This document shows positions 34,762 through 44,196 of a stretch of 64,000 nt of DNA, one piece after another. The translations under genes were made by a program, and so were the position numbers. The DNA is from Deltaproteobacteria bacterium. GTDB taxonomy: Bacteria > Desulfobacterota > Desulfobacteria > Desulfobacterales > UBA5852. The stretch spans positions 1-64,000 of the forward strand of contig JAHLLS010000020.1 of assembly GCA_020444045.1 (NCBI GenBank), read 5' to 3'. The notes beneath the pieces are model-generated. The model was not told where the DNA came from. It worked only from the letters and a program-made list of their open reading frames with translations, and ran no database searches. The first letter of the stretch is position 1; each line of letters starts with the position of its first letter.

Positions 34762-35969
34762 TCATTCCAAAACAGCTGTTATTTTCGCGGATGTTTCCGG
34801 GCAGGAAGCGCTTTCCTTTTTCGTACCGCCGGAAGAGTCGTTGGGGGGCGGGGAAGGTTGATCGTTCCAGCGGACCTGGTTGCGGCCTCCGGTTTTGGCG
34901 ACGTAGAGGGCTTTGTCGGCCATGCCGATCAGGTGTTCGGGTGGTGTTCGGTGATCCGGGACGCAGCCGGCAATACCGAGACTCACTGTGGCCTGGAGGG
35001 TTGTTTTGCCACTTTTTACGGCATTAGACGCAATCTCTTTTCGCAGATGCTCAGCCAGGACAACCGCATCCACCAATGGTGTGGCAGGCAACAGAATAGC
35101 AAATTCTTCGCCGCCATAGCGGGCAATGACATCGGTGCAGCGTTTGAACGATCCCTTAGGATCGCTGCGACGCTTTTCAGATAATCATCACCGGCCAGGT
35201 GGCCATACGTGTCATTGATGTGTTTGAAATGGTCGATGTCCAGCATGATCATTGTCAGCAGGCGTTTTTCCCGGGAACCGCGTTTCCACTCGAGCTCGAG
35301 AATCTGATTGAAGTGGCGCCGGTTGTAGATGCCGGTAAGGGCATCAATTTTGGAGATATCCTCAAGTTGGCGCGTTTTTTTGGCCAGGGCGGCCTCGTTT
35401 TCAAGGGCGCTCCAGTATTCACGACTCCCCCGCGACAACTGGAGCAGGGTGAAGCCGATGTAGGTGATCATCAGGTAAAACAGCGGGCTTTCCTCGCGCT
35501 TGAAAACGATGATGCTGATACAGGCGGGCAGAATGATCAGCATCAAATAGGCGATAGCGATCTTCCGGTCGGGGGCGAAGGAGGTCATGGCCCCGGAACA
35601 GAGACCCGCCGTGGCCATGACCATCAACATCCGGATATCGGCGGTCTCGGGCCCCACGATGCAATAGATGAAAAGCGCACTCCAGAGGCCCACCGGAATC
35701 AGGATCGTGATCAGAAAGAAGCTGTAGTTCAGGGTTGCGCTGAAACGATACAGACGCTGATAGGTCAATTGATAGATCAGCCGCAAGGCGCTGACGAGAA
35801 AAAAGCCGATCCAGGCGGGGTAGGCCACGGCGGTATGGGTATGGTGAAAGCCGGTGGCGAACACGATGACACTCCATGCCGCAATATAGGCCGGTATGCC
35901 GGGGATCGAACGCTCGGCCAGGTCCCGCATCAGCCGTTCACGGAATTGCGCTTTCAGCATAGGTGTCAT
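34762..35969 (-). pseudogene. Membrane GGDEF diguanylate cyclase, interrupted by a frameshift
   Basis: The N-terminal part (from ATG 35969) has about six membrane helices and the start of a GGDEF domain (DALTGIYNRRHFNQIL, MLDIDHFKHINDTYGH, GDDYLKSVAA). Near 35159 the frame changes: the following bases read in another frame give GSFKRCTDVIARYGGEEFAILL and the rest of the domain to a stop at 34762. Adding one C within ATCCTAAGG restores a single frame with the normal spacing between SVAA and RYGGEEF. The active-site motif is GGEEF. The gene is either recently broken or carries a sequencing error at a small palindrome; if intact it would make cyclic di-GMP. Confidence 0.8.
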
Positions 35970-36063
35970 AACATGTTACCGTCAGTCGTTGTGGCACTGG
36001 ATTTCATCATGATATCATCCTGTCTTTGCCGGTAGTGACAAATAAGACCTACAAGAGGTTGCC

Positions 36064-36549
36064 ATGCCCCATGATTCATTAAACGTTGATGGCATCATTA
36101 CCGCCATATCCACCAACTCGACCAAAGGCGAAAAAAAATCGAATATCCCTGCGGGTCGGTTCATCGTCGGCCACGGCCTGGACGGTGATGCCCATGCGGG
36201 AGACTGGCACCGCCAGGTCAGCCTGCTCGGCACCGAGAGTATTGCCAAAATCGTCGCGGCCGGTATGGACGTTCACCCGGGCGATTTTGCCGAAAATGTG
36301 ACCACCACGGGCATTCGTTTATGGGAATTGCCCATCGGCACACAGTTGCAGCTGGGTGCCACGGTCCGGCTCGAAGTGACTCAGATTGGCAAAACCTGTC
36401 ATCAGCACTGCAAAATCTTCCATCAGGTCGGTGATTGCGTGATGCCTCGCGAAGGCATTTTTGCCCGGGTGCTGCAAGGTGGTGTGGCTAATGTCGGCGA
36501 TACGCTGGTCATCCTGAAGGCGGCCCCGGAAAAAGCCCACACCCCCTGA
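36064..36549 (+). CDS. MOSC domain-containing protein
   Basis: This 161-residue single-domain MOSC protein begins with ISTNSTKGEKK, shows the GDAHAGDWHRQVSLL and HPGDFAENVTT motifs, and keeps the characteristic Cys in GKTCHQHC. MOSC domains bind sulfur-carrier or molybdenum-cofactor intermediates in molybdenum-enzyme maturation. AGAGG precedes the ATG. A MOT1-type molybdate transporter lies 2.2 kb away, a loose thematic link. Confidence 0.9.
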   Translation: MPHDSLNVDGIITAISTNSTKGEKKSNIPAGRFIVGHGLDGDAHAGDWHRQVSLLGTESIAKIVAAGMDVHPGDFAENVTTTGIRLWELPIGTQLQLGATVRLEVTQIGKTCHQHCKIFHQVGDCVMPREGIFARVLQGGVANVGDTLVILKAAPEKAHTP

Positions 36550-36605
36550 TGATTTTTCCCCTATTGTCGGAGGCCTCTCCGCTGATCTCCCAAGAAATGC
36601 TTTCC

Positions 36606-36938
36606 TCAAAATGGCGGCAGTTTCAGGTTGTCGACCTGCTGCTTGTGCTTCCTGATGAAATCATTGACATAATAGGGTGTCGCCTGGTGCCGTAAATATT
36701 CCTTGAAGTGCTTTTCCACCATGGTATCCGACACTGGCCATTTCGCCGCGGACTTCTGGAAGATCTCGTATTCACTGGCGCCGGTGATGCGTGCCATTTT
36801 GTACAGGTCGTCTTCGGCGAGATGCTCCCGGGTGTCTCAGGTCACCTGGCGATTTAGAAGTTGGACCAAGAGTAAGAGCAGGGCGGCGGCTGCCAGAATA
36901 AAAACGGTTTCGATCTGGAAGTTGATATGCGCGAACAT
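36606..36938 (-). CDS. Probable small membrane-anchored selenoprotein (TGA at 36837-36839)
   Basis: From ATG 36938, with GGAGG 8 bases upstream, the frame gives a short N-terminus, a membrane helix (about 12-28), then LLNRQVT, an in-frame TGA at codon 34, and DTREHLAEDDLYKMARIT and onward for 76 more residues to a stop at 36606. The part after TGA is a soluble, well-composed helical domain (WPVSDTMVEKHFKEYL, PYYVNDFIRKHKQQ) with no ribosome site at its only internal ATG. A strong ribosome site serving just 33 codons is unlikely, so Sec insertion is the better reading. A short hairpin with loop CAT can form 6 bases after TGA. The Sec would sit at the membrane surface. I do not recognise the family or its function. 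Confidence 0.72.
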
Positions 36939-37175
36939 GGTAGATTCCTCCGGCCCTATCTGGTCACAGAGGATATCGGCATTGTGGTGATTTCACTTGA
37001 TTGGTTTTTGCAGAACACGACAGCATCCCTGGTGGGACAGGGGGGCAGCGCAAGGGGCATCGGCGGTTGTCACGTGCCGGAGGATGACCGGGAGGGGTGT
37101 TCAAGTGCACTTCGTGTCAGGGTGTGATCTGAATGTGACGGCATACCGGCGGGAGAAGATCATCGGGGTGATCAT

Positions 37176-37204
37176 GGGCACAGCGCATCGCAGGCGCTGT
37201 GCCC
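37176..37204. terminator. Hairpin downstream of the flavodoxin gene
   Basis: GGGCACAGCGC and GCGCTGTGCCC form a perfect 11-bp stem with a 7-base loop, 19 bases beyond the flavodoxin stop. No T-tract follows on either strand, so termination is uncertain. Confidence 0.5.
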
Positions 37205-37222
37205 GTAGGGAGAAAAGCGGGG

Positions 37223-37666
37223 TCAGCTAAATTTCTGTCCGATGGCCTTGCCATAGTCCTGGCAAGCCCGGGCACCTTCATCCGTCGTTACGACATGTTC
37301 TTTCAGGTTCAGGGTGCCGAGATCCACCATGTCCATTTTATAGACATGCTGCATGGTATCGAAAATCATCTGGGCCGACTCGCCGCTATGGGTGTAAGAC
37401 CCGAAAGCCCCTCCGATTTTCCCCACCATGTTTGGCTTTTGGGCCATAAAGAGAAAGGTTTTCATGCTTCCCACCAGATCGCGATGGTAGGTCGGGCATC
37501 CGAACACATAACCGTCGTATCCTTCTAATTCCTTTTCGGATTTAAGGTCGGAAATCTTGGCGAGGACCACCTCGTTTCCGCTGAAGCGAAGCCCTTCGGC
37601 GATGAATTCCGCCATTTTGGCCGTGTTTCCCGTTCGACTGACATAGCCGACCAGTACTTTTTTCAT
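37223..37666 (-). CDS. Flavodoxin
   Basis: A 147-residue flavodoxin-domain protein. The FMN phosphate loop is SRTGNTAKMA (about 10-19), and GCPTYHRDL and GSYTHSGE form the isoalloxazine-binding loops. It would act as a low-potential electron carrier in the cytoplasm or as a small flavin reductase. AAAGGA precedes the ATG. It stands alone. Confidence 0.9.
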   Translation of the reverse strand: MKKVLVGYVSRTGNTAKMAEFIAEGLRFSGNEVVLAKISDLKSEKELEGYDGYVFGCPTYHRDLVGSMKTFLFMAQKPNMVGKIGGAFGSYTHSGESAQMIFDTMQHVYKMDMVDLGTLNLKEHVVTTDEGARACQDYGKAIGQKFS

Positions 37667-37829
37667 TGTGTTTTCCTTTCGTTGTCTGGGGGATTAAAGG
37701 CTCGGGATCGCAGGCCTTGGTCAACGGATCCCTTTCCTCACTTAGCATAGACTATAAGACGCAATCCTTCAATGTCACCTCATGAATCTGGCCTGCCGGT
37801 CTGTCCGCGCGCCCGGCGGTCGATTCGTA

Positions 37830-37857
37830 TTGACTTGCAGGTTTATGAGGGTAAATT
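37830..37857 (+). promoter_or_regulatory. Promoter of the PAS-LuxR regulator gene
   Basis: TTGACT and TAAATT are spaced by 16 bases. The -10 lies in a near-palindrome GGGTAAATTACCC, and CCCCTATAGGAGG with the ribosome site follows, so an operator overlapping the promoter is possible. Confidence 0.5.
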
Positions 37858-37879
37858 ACCCCTATAGGAGGGCATACTG

Positions 37880-38749
37880 ATGCCGAAACCCAACCCCATG
37901 AATACCCTGGCCACCACGGTCCTTAATTCGTTGTCCGCCCACATCGCCATTTTGGACGAAGACGGCGTCATTCTGGAGACCAACAAGGCCTGGCAGCGGT
38001 TTGCGACGGAGAACGCTGCGGGTGAAGACGATCATTCCGTCGGTGTCAACTACGTGGCGCTGTGTGAGGCGGCGAGTGGGCCTGGTGCGCGGGACGCTCA
38101 CAATGTTGCCAAAGGCATCCGGCAGGTGATCGCCGGGCATCTGGATGAATTCATCTATGACTATCCCTGCCACTCGCCTTCCGGTAAGCATTGGTATTAC
38201 ATGCGCGCCATTCGCACCGCCGGTGAGAAGCCCCTGCGGGTCGTGGTCAGCCATGAAGACATCACGTCCCTGAAGCTGACCGAAGAAGCTCTGCGCCGCA
38301 GCCGCGAAACCTTGAACGAGCAGGCCCGGAGCCTTGAAGAATCGAACATCGCGCTCAAGGTGCTGCTCAACCAGAGAGATCTGGATCGTCAGGCCCTGGA
38401 GCGCAAAGTGCTTTCCAACGTAAAGGGGCTCGTATTGCCGTATGTCGAAAAACTGAAGGGCGCACGGTTGAAACCCCGTGAACGGACCCTGGTGGAAATT
38501 GTGGACGCTCACCTGCAGGATATCATTTCGCCGCTGCTGCAGAACATCGCCAACGCGGACATCATTCTAACCCCCCAGGAGATGCATATCGCCGCCTTGA
38601 TCAAGGATGGCCAAAGCAGCAAGGAAATCGCGGAAGTGCTCCATATTTCCGAGGCCACCGTCAATTTTCATCGAAAAAATCTGCGGATCAAATTCGGGCT
38701 GCACAACCGGCGGGTCAACCTGCGGAGCTACCTGCTGTCCATGTCCTGA
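37880..38749 (+). CDS. PAS domain LuxR-family transcriptional regulator
   Basis: The 289-residue protein has an N-terminal PAS domain (about 10-130), a coiled-coil linker (about 130-185) and a C-terminal GerE/LuxR helix-turn-helix (about 225-285) with LTPQEMHIAALIKDGQSSKEIA and the recognition-helix segment TVNFHRKNLRIKFG. Such orphan PAS-LuxR proteins are frequent in deltaproteobacteria. AGGAGG lies 8 bases before the ATG. Target genes are not evident; the adjacent gene is convergent. Confidence 0.92.
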   Translation: MPKPNPMNTLATTVLNSLSAHIAILDEDGVILETNKAWQRFATENAAGEDDHSVGVNYVALCEAASGPGARDAHNVAKGIRQVIAGHLDEFIYDYPCHSPSGKHWYYMRAIRTAGEKPLRVVVSHEDITSLKLTEEALRRSRETLNEQARSLEESNIALKVLLNQRDLDRQALERKVLSNVKGLVLPYVEKLKGARLKPRERTLVEIVDAHLQDIISPLLQNIANADIILTPQEMHIAALIKDGQSSKEIAEVLHISEATVNFHRKNLRIKFGLHNRRVNLRSYLLSMS

Positions 38750-38763
38750 GGAGGTGCGGCACT

Positions 38764-39963
38764 TCAGATATCCAGCCGGTCGGATTTCAGGGCGTAGGCC
38801 ATGGCGGTGCCGATCAAGAAGCCGACGGCCAGGTTGGAGGCCAGGGTGATGCCCAGTATCATGAGGGCCACAAAAAGATCTTTGCGTACGTTCAGGTCGA
38901 TGACGGTCAACGCCAGTTGGCTGCCGGCGAACAGGAGCATCACGCCCAGGATGGCCATGGGGAGCAGATAGATCACGGCCAGTGCGTGGAACCCCAACAG
39001 AAGCCCCAGCAGAATGAAAACGGCGCCGATGAACAGGTTCGAGCCGGCCGTGCGGGCGCCGAACCGGTAGTGGGCCGCCAGGCCGCCCGCACCGTGACAA
39101 AGGGGCATCCCTCCCAAAACCGCGCTGGCCAGATTGGCGATGGCCATGCTGATGGTCAAGGCCCGGTAGGTCACGCGGTGGGAGCGTTGTCCGAAGTACT
39201 CCCGTGAAAGATCGGCATCGGCCACCACGGCATTGCCCACGGTCATGGGAAGCTGGGGCAGGGCCAGGACGAAAAGCGCGGTCATCCAGTCGGCATGCGC
39301 CGGCCAGCCGAAGGGCAGCCAGCGCGGCAGATTAATACCCAGTTCCAGTTCTGCAAGGCCTTCATGGGTGCCGAGCAACAGGCCGACGACAGCGCCGCCG
39401 ACAACCACCAGCAGGCCCGCCGGAAACCGGCGATTGTTCATAAACCGCATGACGATGCCACCGGCCAGAATACCCAGCAGGATGCCAAGGGGGATGCCGC
39501 CGATGCGCTGCAGGTCCAGGTAGGGTTCCGCCGCGCCGCCCATCAGCTGAAATTTGGAGCGGCCGAGAATGAAGCGCGTGCCTTCGGCCATGAGAAGCGT
39601 TCCGGTGGACAGCTGAACGCCCCGAATCACGGCCTTGGGAACAGCGCGTCCGATCACATCGATCAGTCCGGTAACCCCGATCAGGAAGAGGAGCCCGGCC
39701 ATCCAGATGCCGGAAGCGAAAATTTGCTGGGCGGACAGCCCCGTGGCAATGGCATAGGCGCCGATGACTTTCATAGGCTGAACCGGAACTGTAACACCGA
39801 AATAAAGTCCCGAGGCGACGTAATATAGTCCGATCGCCACCAGCAGGCCTATGGGATCAAGGCCGTTGATCAGAATCATGCCAATCAGTATCGGCAGGAG
39901 CGTTCCCAAATCTCCTAATGATCCGGCAACCTCCAACCGATTGAACTGAATGCGTTCCGACAT
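38764..39963 (-). CDS. MOT1-type molybdate/sulfate transporter
   Basis: This 399-residue protein with about ten to twelve membrane helices carries the two MOT1-family signatures: LGDLGTLLPILIG near the N-terminus and VPVQPMKVIGAYA in the first third. The family, distantly related to SulP, includes plant and algal molybdate transporters; bacterial members are presumed molybdate or sulfate importers. AGGAAC precedes the ATG. No ModE or molybdate riboswitch was recognised upstream. Confidence 0.85.
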   Translation of the reverse strand: MSERIQFNRLEVAGSLGDLGTLLPILIGMILINGLDPIGLLVAIGLYYVASGLYFGVTVPVQPMKVIGAYAIATGLSAQQIFASGIWMAGLLFLIGVTGLIDVIGRAVPKAVIRGVQLSTGTLLMAEGTRFILGRSKFQLMGGAAEPYLDLQRIGGIPLGILLGILAGGIVMRFMNNRRFPAGLLVVVGGAVVGLLLGTHEGLAELELGINLPRWLPFGWPAHADWMTALFVLALPQLPMTVGNAVVADADLSREYFGQRSHRVTYRALTISMAIANLASAVLGGMPLCHGAGGLAAHYRFGARTAGSNLFIGAVFILLGLLLGFHALAVIYLLPMAILGVMLLFAGSQLALTVIDLNVRKDLFVALMILGITLASNLAVGFLIGTAMAYALKSDRLDI

Positions 39964-40156
39964 GTCTTGTTCCTGAAAGGTTTCTTTTGACGTTGTTGTC
40001 CGAACCAGTTCCTCTGGTTTCTATCGTTCTTCCATAGGGAAATCAATCGCCATATTTACAGCGAGGTAACCGCTCCTCTGCATCTGCCCTTCCAGACAAA
40101 GAATAGTAGCGGCATTCATCATCATTGGACGCAGCGGGCATGAATGAACCTCTGCC

Positions 40157-40960
40157 TCAGTTAGTCTTTTTCTGTTGTTCCAGCATCCCTTTCATCATGA
40201 TGGCGTCTTCAAACGGTTTGGGCGATTCGCAGATGAGCGTCACATTTTTGTGATGATTGATGAGAGCGTCCAGCAGGGGGTGAAAGTGCGCGGGTTGCGT
40301 GCGGATATGTTTTTTCTCGCCTTTGGCGGTGTATTCGATGCCGGAGAAATGGGCATGGAAGGCCTGGGGGAGACGAGGCATCACGGCGTCATAATCGATA
40401 ACCCCCTGGTTGCGGGCATAGAGGTGGGCGAAATCCACGGTGATGCCGCAGCCGGTGTCCTGCATCAGTTCCAGCAGTTCTTCGGTGGAGCCGAACTGGG
40501 AGGGTTTGCCGGTGATTTCAGGGCACAGGGCGACCTGCCAGCCGACTTTGCGAATGTGCTGCTGGAGATCGAGGATCTCTTTTCGGATCAGTCGGTAGGT
40601 CTCGCGCGGGGTGCGTTTCTGATAGAAACCGGCATGGAAGACCACCTTGCGGGCGCCCATCAGATGGGCCCGCTGGCAGCTGTCGAGGATGCGCCGGCGG
40701 CTGGCGTCGATCTTGTCGGTCTCGTAGGAAGCCAGATTGATATAGTACGGCGCGTGCACCGAAAGGGTGATACCGAGGTCGTCGGCCAGAGCCCTGACGG
40801 TTTCAGCCATCTCCGGTTTCATGCGCACGCCGTAGGTAAATTCGATTTCCATGCAGTCCAGGCCGCGTCGGGCGACTTCCCGGAGTCCCTTGATATGACC
40901 CCGGCCGCCGCTGCCGCCCGGCCCGATCCGGATGGATGGAAGGGCTGTTGTGGTTTTCAT
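40157..40960 (-). CDS. Endonuclease IV/xylose isomerase-like TIM barrel protein
   Basis: A 267-residue AP-endonuclease-2 family TIM barrel. Metal-binding positions are visible as SVHAPYY, VVFHAGF, CPEITG, TVDFAHL and HAHFSGIEY, which fit deoxyribonuclease IV, a DNA-repair enzyme cleaving at abasic sites with three zinc ions. Some archaeal and deltaproteobacterial homologues are about this length, slightly shorter than E. coli Nfo. An upstream TTG start (40996) is possible; the ATG at 40960 has only a weak ribosome site. Confidence 0.85.
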   Translation of the reverse strand: MKTTTALPSIRIGPGGSGGRGHIKGLREVARRGLDCMEIEFTYGVRMKPEMAETVRALADDLGITLSVHAPYYINLASYETDKIDASRRRILDSCQRAHLMGARKVVFHAGFYQKRTPRETYRLIRKEILDLQQHIRKVGWQVALCPEITGKPSQFGSTEELLELMQDTGCGITVDFAHLYARNQGVIDYDAVMPRLPQAFHAHFSGIEYTAKGEKKHIRTQPAHFHPLLDALINHHKNVTLICESPKPFEDAIMMKGMLEQQKKTN

Positions 40961-41111
40961 CCGGCCGACCTTATCGAAACAGGACGAAGATGACAACGCT
41001 CAATGCTCAACACGAGGGGCCGGTCTGAGAATTACCGTTGAATCCGGCCCTGATTTTTGTTTTTGCGCGTTCAGGTTTTAACCACGATGAAGTTTGGGTC
41101 CATAGTCAAAC

Positions 41112-41123
41112 TTGTATTGACAA
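41112..41123. promoter_or_regulatory. Possible GntR operator overlapping a -35 element
   Basis: TTGTATTGACAA is a partial palindrome (TTGT/ACAA) containing TTGACA, about 77 bases upstream of the GntR start. HutC-type regulators bind GT-N-AC palindromes and usually repress their own operon. Confidence 0.35.
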
Positions 41124-41199
41124 CTTTACCAATTTATGGTTTTACTGGCGCGTAAATGATCCACGATGTGGTCTAAATTCCGTAAGTTCCGAGGCTTGT

Positions 41200-41934
41200 A
41201 TGCTGAATCATCAATCGCCCATACCGCTTTACCACCAGTTGGCGGATCTACTGACGACCCGTATCCGGACGGGTGAATATGCCGTTGGTGACCGGATTCC
41301 CTCCGAGCATCAGCTTGTGGCGGCATACGGCATCGGACGGCCCACCGTGCGTCAGGCCATCGACGTGCTGGTCCGCCGCCGCATGCTGGTCCGCCGCCGG
41401 GGATCGGGCACCTATGTGGCGGCGGCCGATCACGAAGTCGATCTGTTCTCCCTGGCCGGCACGACATCGGCCTTTCAGCGCCAGGGGCTGACCGTGGACA
41501 CCCGTGTTCGCAAAAAGATGCAGTCGATCCCCGTTACCGGCGACAGTGACAATCCATTTGACGGGGGGCGCGCCTTTTTCTTTTCGCGCCGGAGTTGTGT
41601 GGAAGATTCCCCCGTGCTGATCGAAGATTTGTATTTGCATCCCGAGCTGTTCAGCGGGATCGACCAGATCGACCTGGAAGGCCGTTCGATTGCCGCCATC
41701 GCGGCCGAACGCTATTTCATGCGGCCCACGCACGGTCGGCAAACCTTCCGCATTGCCTATCTGCAGGGCGCACGGGCGCGAGATCTCGGTGTTTCGACCG
41801 CTACGCCGATTCTGGCGGTCAAACGCTATTTGAACTTTTCCCAGGCGGATAACGCCATTTATGCCGAGCTGTTCTGCCGCACGGATCAATTTGTATTTTC
41901 CCAGACCATCGGAGGACTGGCAGATGAAACATAG
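41200..41934 (+). CDS. GntR-family (HutC subfamily) transcriptional regulator
   Basis: The 244-residue regulator has an N-terminal winged helix (about 1-70; IPSEHQLVAAYGIGRPTVRQAI) and a C-terminal UTRA ligand-binding domain (about 95-240). The start at 41200 has GAGG five bases upstream. The trpB gene starts inside its 3' end (11-base overlap), so it is first in the trpBA-liv unit and probably represses it until an effector binds the UTRA domain. Effectors of HutC-type regulators are typically amino-acid derivatives or sugars. Confidence 0.92.
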   Translation: MLNHQSPIPLYHQLADLLTTRIRTGEYAVGDRIPSEHQLVAAYGIGRPTVRQAIDVLVRRRMLVRRRGSGTYVAAADHEVDLFSLAGTTSAFQRQGLTVDTRVRKKMQSIPVTGDSDNPFDGGRAFFFSRRSCVEDSPVLIEDLYLHPELFSGIDQIDLEGRSIAAIAAERYFMRPTHGRQTFRIAYLQGARARDLGVSTATPILAVKRYLNFSQADNAIYAELFCRTDQFVFSQTIGGLADET

Positions 41935-43156
41935 CGGGTATTTTTCGGATTTCGGAGGCGCCTTCCTCCCGGAAATCCTGATGGCCACTTTTGACGAACT
42001 GACCGCGGCGTTCAACGACGCCAAAGCGGACCCGAATTTCTGGCAGGAATACGCAACCCTCATGTCCACCTACTCCTGCCGTCCGACGCCCCTGACCCTG
42101 GCCGAGAACCTGACCCGGCATTTCGGCGGGGCGCGGATTTACGTCAAACGGGAAGACCTCAACCACACCGGCGCCCACAAGGCCAACAACGTCATGGGGC
42201 AGGGGCTCCTGGTACGCCGCATGGGCAAGACGCGCGTGATCGCGGAAACCGGTGCCGGCCAGCACGGGGTGGCCACGGCCACCATGGCGGCCCGCTTCGG
42301 GTTTGATTGCACCATCTATATGGGCGAAGTGGATGTGGAGCGCCAGCGCCCGAACGTTTTCTGGATGGAGCAGTTGGGAGCGGAAGTGATCCCGGTCAAA
42401 GACGGCACACGGATTCTCAAGGATGCCATCAACGAGGCCTTTCGCGACTGGGTGTCCAACATGGACAACACCCACTACGTGTTGGGTACGGCCTGTGGAC
42501 CGCACCCTTTCCCGGAGATGGTGGCCTGGTTTCAGTCCATCATCGGGCAGGAAGCCCGGGCCCAGGTGCTGGAACGCGAGGGCAAGCTGCCGCACAGCAT
42601 CTATGCCTGTGTGGGGGGCGGGTCCAATGCCATGGGTATTTTCAGCGGTTTTTTGGACGACGCAACGGTGGAACTGGTGGGTGTCGAGGCGGGCGGACGG
42701 GGGCTGGATACCGGTGCCCATGCTTCGCGCCTGTGTTCGGACGATGCCGCCATCGGCGTGGCCCAGGGGTACAAAACCTATTTTCTGCAGAATGCCGAAG
42801 GCCAGATGAAAGAGACCCACAGCATCGCCGCCGGGTTGGATTATGTCGGGGTTTCACCGATCCTGTCCCATCTCAAGGAAACCGGGCGGGCGCGCTTCGC
42901 AGTGGCAACGGACCAGGAAGTGGTGGCGGCCATGCGGCTGACCATCCGCCGGGAAGGGCTGATCCCGGCCCTCGAGTCGGCCCACGCTTTTGTGCAGGCC
43001 TTCAAGGACGCGCCGAACATGGCTCCCGACGATGTGATCATCATCAACCAGTCGGGACGGGGCGACAAGGACATTTTCACCATAGCGGATGCCTTCCAGG
43101 ATCCCGGCTGGCGCGAATTTATCATCAAGAAGGCGGCGCAATATAATGGTTCCTGA
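41924..43156 (+). CDS. trpB: Tryptophan synthase beta chain
   Basis: TrpB (410 aa) condenses indole with L-serine using PLP. The PLP lysine is K86 in HTGAHKANN, the catalytic Glu is E108 (AETGAGQHG), and the phosphate loop is GGGSNAMG near 230. All key residues are present. Relative to typical TrpB it has small deviations (RPNVFWM in place of ALNVFRM). GGAGG lies 8 bases before the ATG. It is not with other trp genes but between a GntR regulator and trpA, followed by an amino-acid-type ABC importer, so it may be a dedicated second copy for salvage or indole use. Confidence 0.95.
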   Translation: MKHSGYFSDFGGAFLPEILMATFDELTAAFNDAKADPNFWQEYATLMSTYSCRPTPLTLAENLTRHFGGARIYVKREDLNHTGAHKANNVMGQGLLVRRMGKTRVIAETGAGQHGVATATMAARFGFDCTIYMGEVDVERQRPNVFWMEQLGAEVIPVKDGTRILKDAINEAFRDWVSNMDNTHYVLGTACGPHPFPEMVAWFQSIIGQEARAQVLEREGKLPHSIYACVGGGSNAMGIFSGFLDDATVELVGVEAGGRGLDTGAHASRLCSDDAAIGVAQGYKTYFLQNAEGQMKETHSIAAGLDYVGVSPILSHLKETGRARFAVATDQEVVAAMRLTIRREGLIPALESAHAFVQAFKDAPNMAPDDVIIINQSGRGDKDIFTIADAFQDPGWREFIIKKAAQYNGS

Positions 43157-43197
43157 GGATTTGCACGCCTTGATCTTGAACATTTATCGAAGCCGTC
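43157..43197. repeat. Half of a palindromic repeat, subtype 2 (copy E)
   Basis: The sequence right after the trpB stop (GGATTTGCACGCCTTGATCT and the following GAACATTTATCGAAGCCGTC) matches the right arm of copy D at 46720-46766 at most positions. The left arm is missing. It fills the 40-odd bases between trpB and trpA. Confidence 0.65.
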
Positions 43198-43224
43198 CCC
43201 CAATTGACTTTTGACGAGGCGATC

Positions 43225-43986
43225 ATGCTTGAAACCTATCTGAAAGATCGACGGAAAGAAAAAGATATTCTCCTGATGACCCATATCGTGGCGGGATACC
43301 CGAACTGGGACGCCTGTTTCGACCTGGTGGCGGCCATGGTGGATGCCGGTGTGGACCTGATGGAACTGCAGATCCCGTTTTCGGAACCCATTGCCGACGG
43401 GCCGGTCATCCTGAAAGCCAATCAGGAGGCCCTGGAACGTGGCGTGACCGTGGCCCGCTGTCTGGAATTCGGCCGCGAGGTGGCCCGGCGCCATGACATC
43501 CCGTTTTTGTACATGACCTACTACAATATCCTCTACCGCCAAGGCGTCGAGGATTTTGTGGGAGAAATGGCCGCCAGCGGCATCAAGGGTGCCATCGTGC
43601 CCGATTTGCCGCCCGAGGAGGGCGACGATTATCTCCGGGCCATGACGCTTCATGGGTGCAACCCCATCTTCATCTTTTCGCCCACGACCCCGGACGAGCG
43701 CCTGCGCTACCTGTCCTCTTTTGCGAAGGGGTTTGTCTACTGCGTGGCCCGCAAGGGGGTGACGGGGATGGACACGCGCTTCACGGAAGAATTGAGCACC
43801 TACCTGGGTCGCTGCCGGCAGGCGACCGATCTGCCCCTGGCCCTCGGGTTCGGAGTCAAAGACAGGCAGGACGTGGACTATCTCAAGGGCAAGGCCGATA
43901 TCGCGGTGATCGGCACCCAGACCCTGCGGCTGGTGGATACGCAGGGCGTAGCGGCCGTGGGGGATTTTATCCGGGGGTTGCGATGA
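43225..43986 (+). CDS. trpA: Tryptophan synthase alpha chain
   Basis: TrpA (253 aa) cleaves indole-3-glycerol phosphate to indole and glyceraldehyde 3-phosphate. The catalytic pair is present as E47 (MELQIPFS) and D58 (IADGP), equivalent to E49 and D60 of Salmonella. Surrounding residues deviate slightly (LQIPFSEP instead of LGVPFSDP). The ATG at 43225 has GAGG five bases upstream; a TTG 21 bases earlier is rejected. It pairs with the adjacent trpB and lies in the same GntR-led unit. Confidence 0.94.
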   Translation: MLETYLKDRRKEKDILLMTHIVAGYPNWDACFDLVAAMVDAGVDLMELQIPFSEPIADGPVILKANQEALERGVTVARCLEFGREVARRHDIPFLYMTYYNILYRQGVEDFVGEMAASGIKGAIVPDLPPEEGDDYLRAMTLHGCNPIFIFSPTTPDERLRYLSSFAKGFVYCVARKGVTGMDTRFTEELSTYLGRCRQATDLPLALGFGVKDRQDVDYLKGKADIAVIGTQTLRLVDTQGVAAVGDFIRGLR

Positions 43987-44196
43987 AAACGTGTGGCAGG
44001 AATGGGAATTTAACCTACTTTTTCCCCGTGGATGGAGGAGAAGAGTGAGTCTGTTGCTCCGGCATGATCTGCGGTATGGGCCATACTCAGAGGATCCGAC
44101 AGGGTTCCTGTCATGGAGAACTTAAAGCCAATTGCTGTGGTGATTAACGAGGCATGTCGCAGGTGAGGCGGTATGCGGAGATAAAGGAGAGAGACG

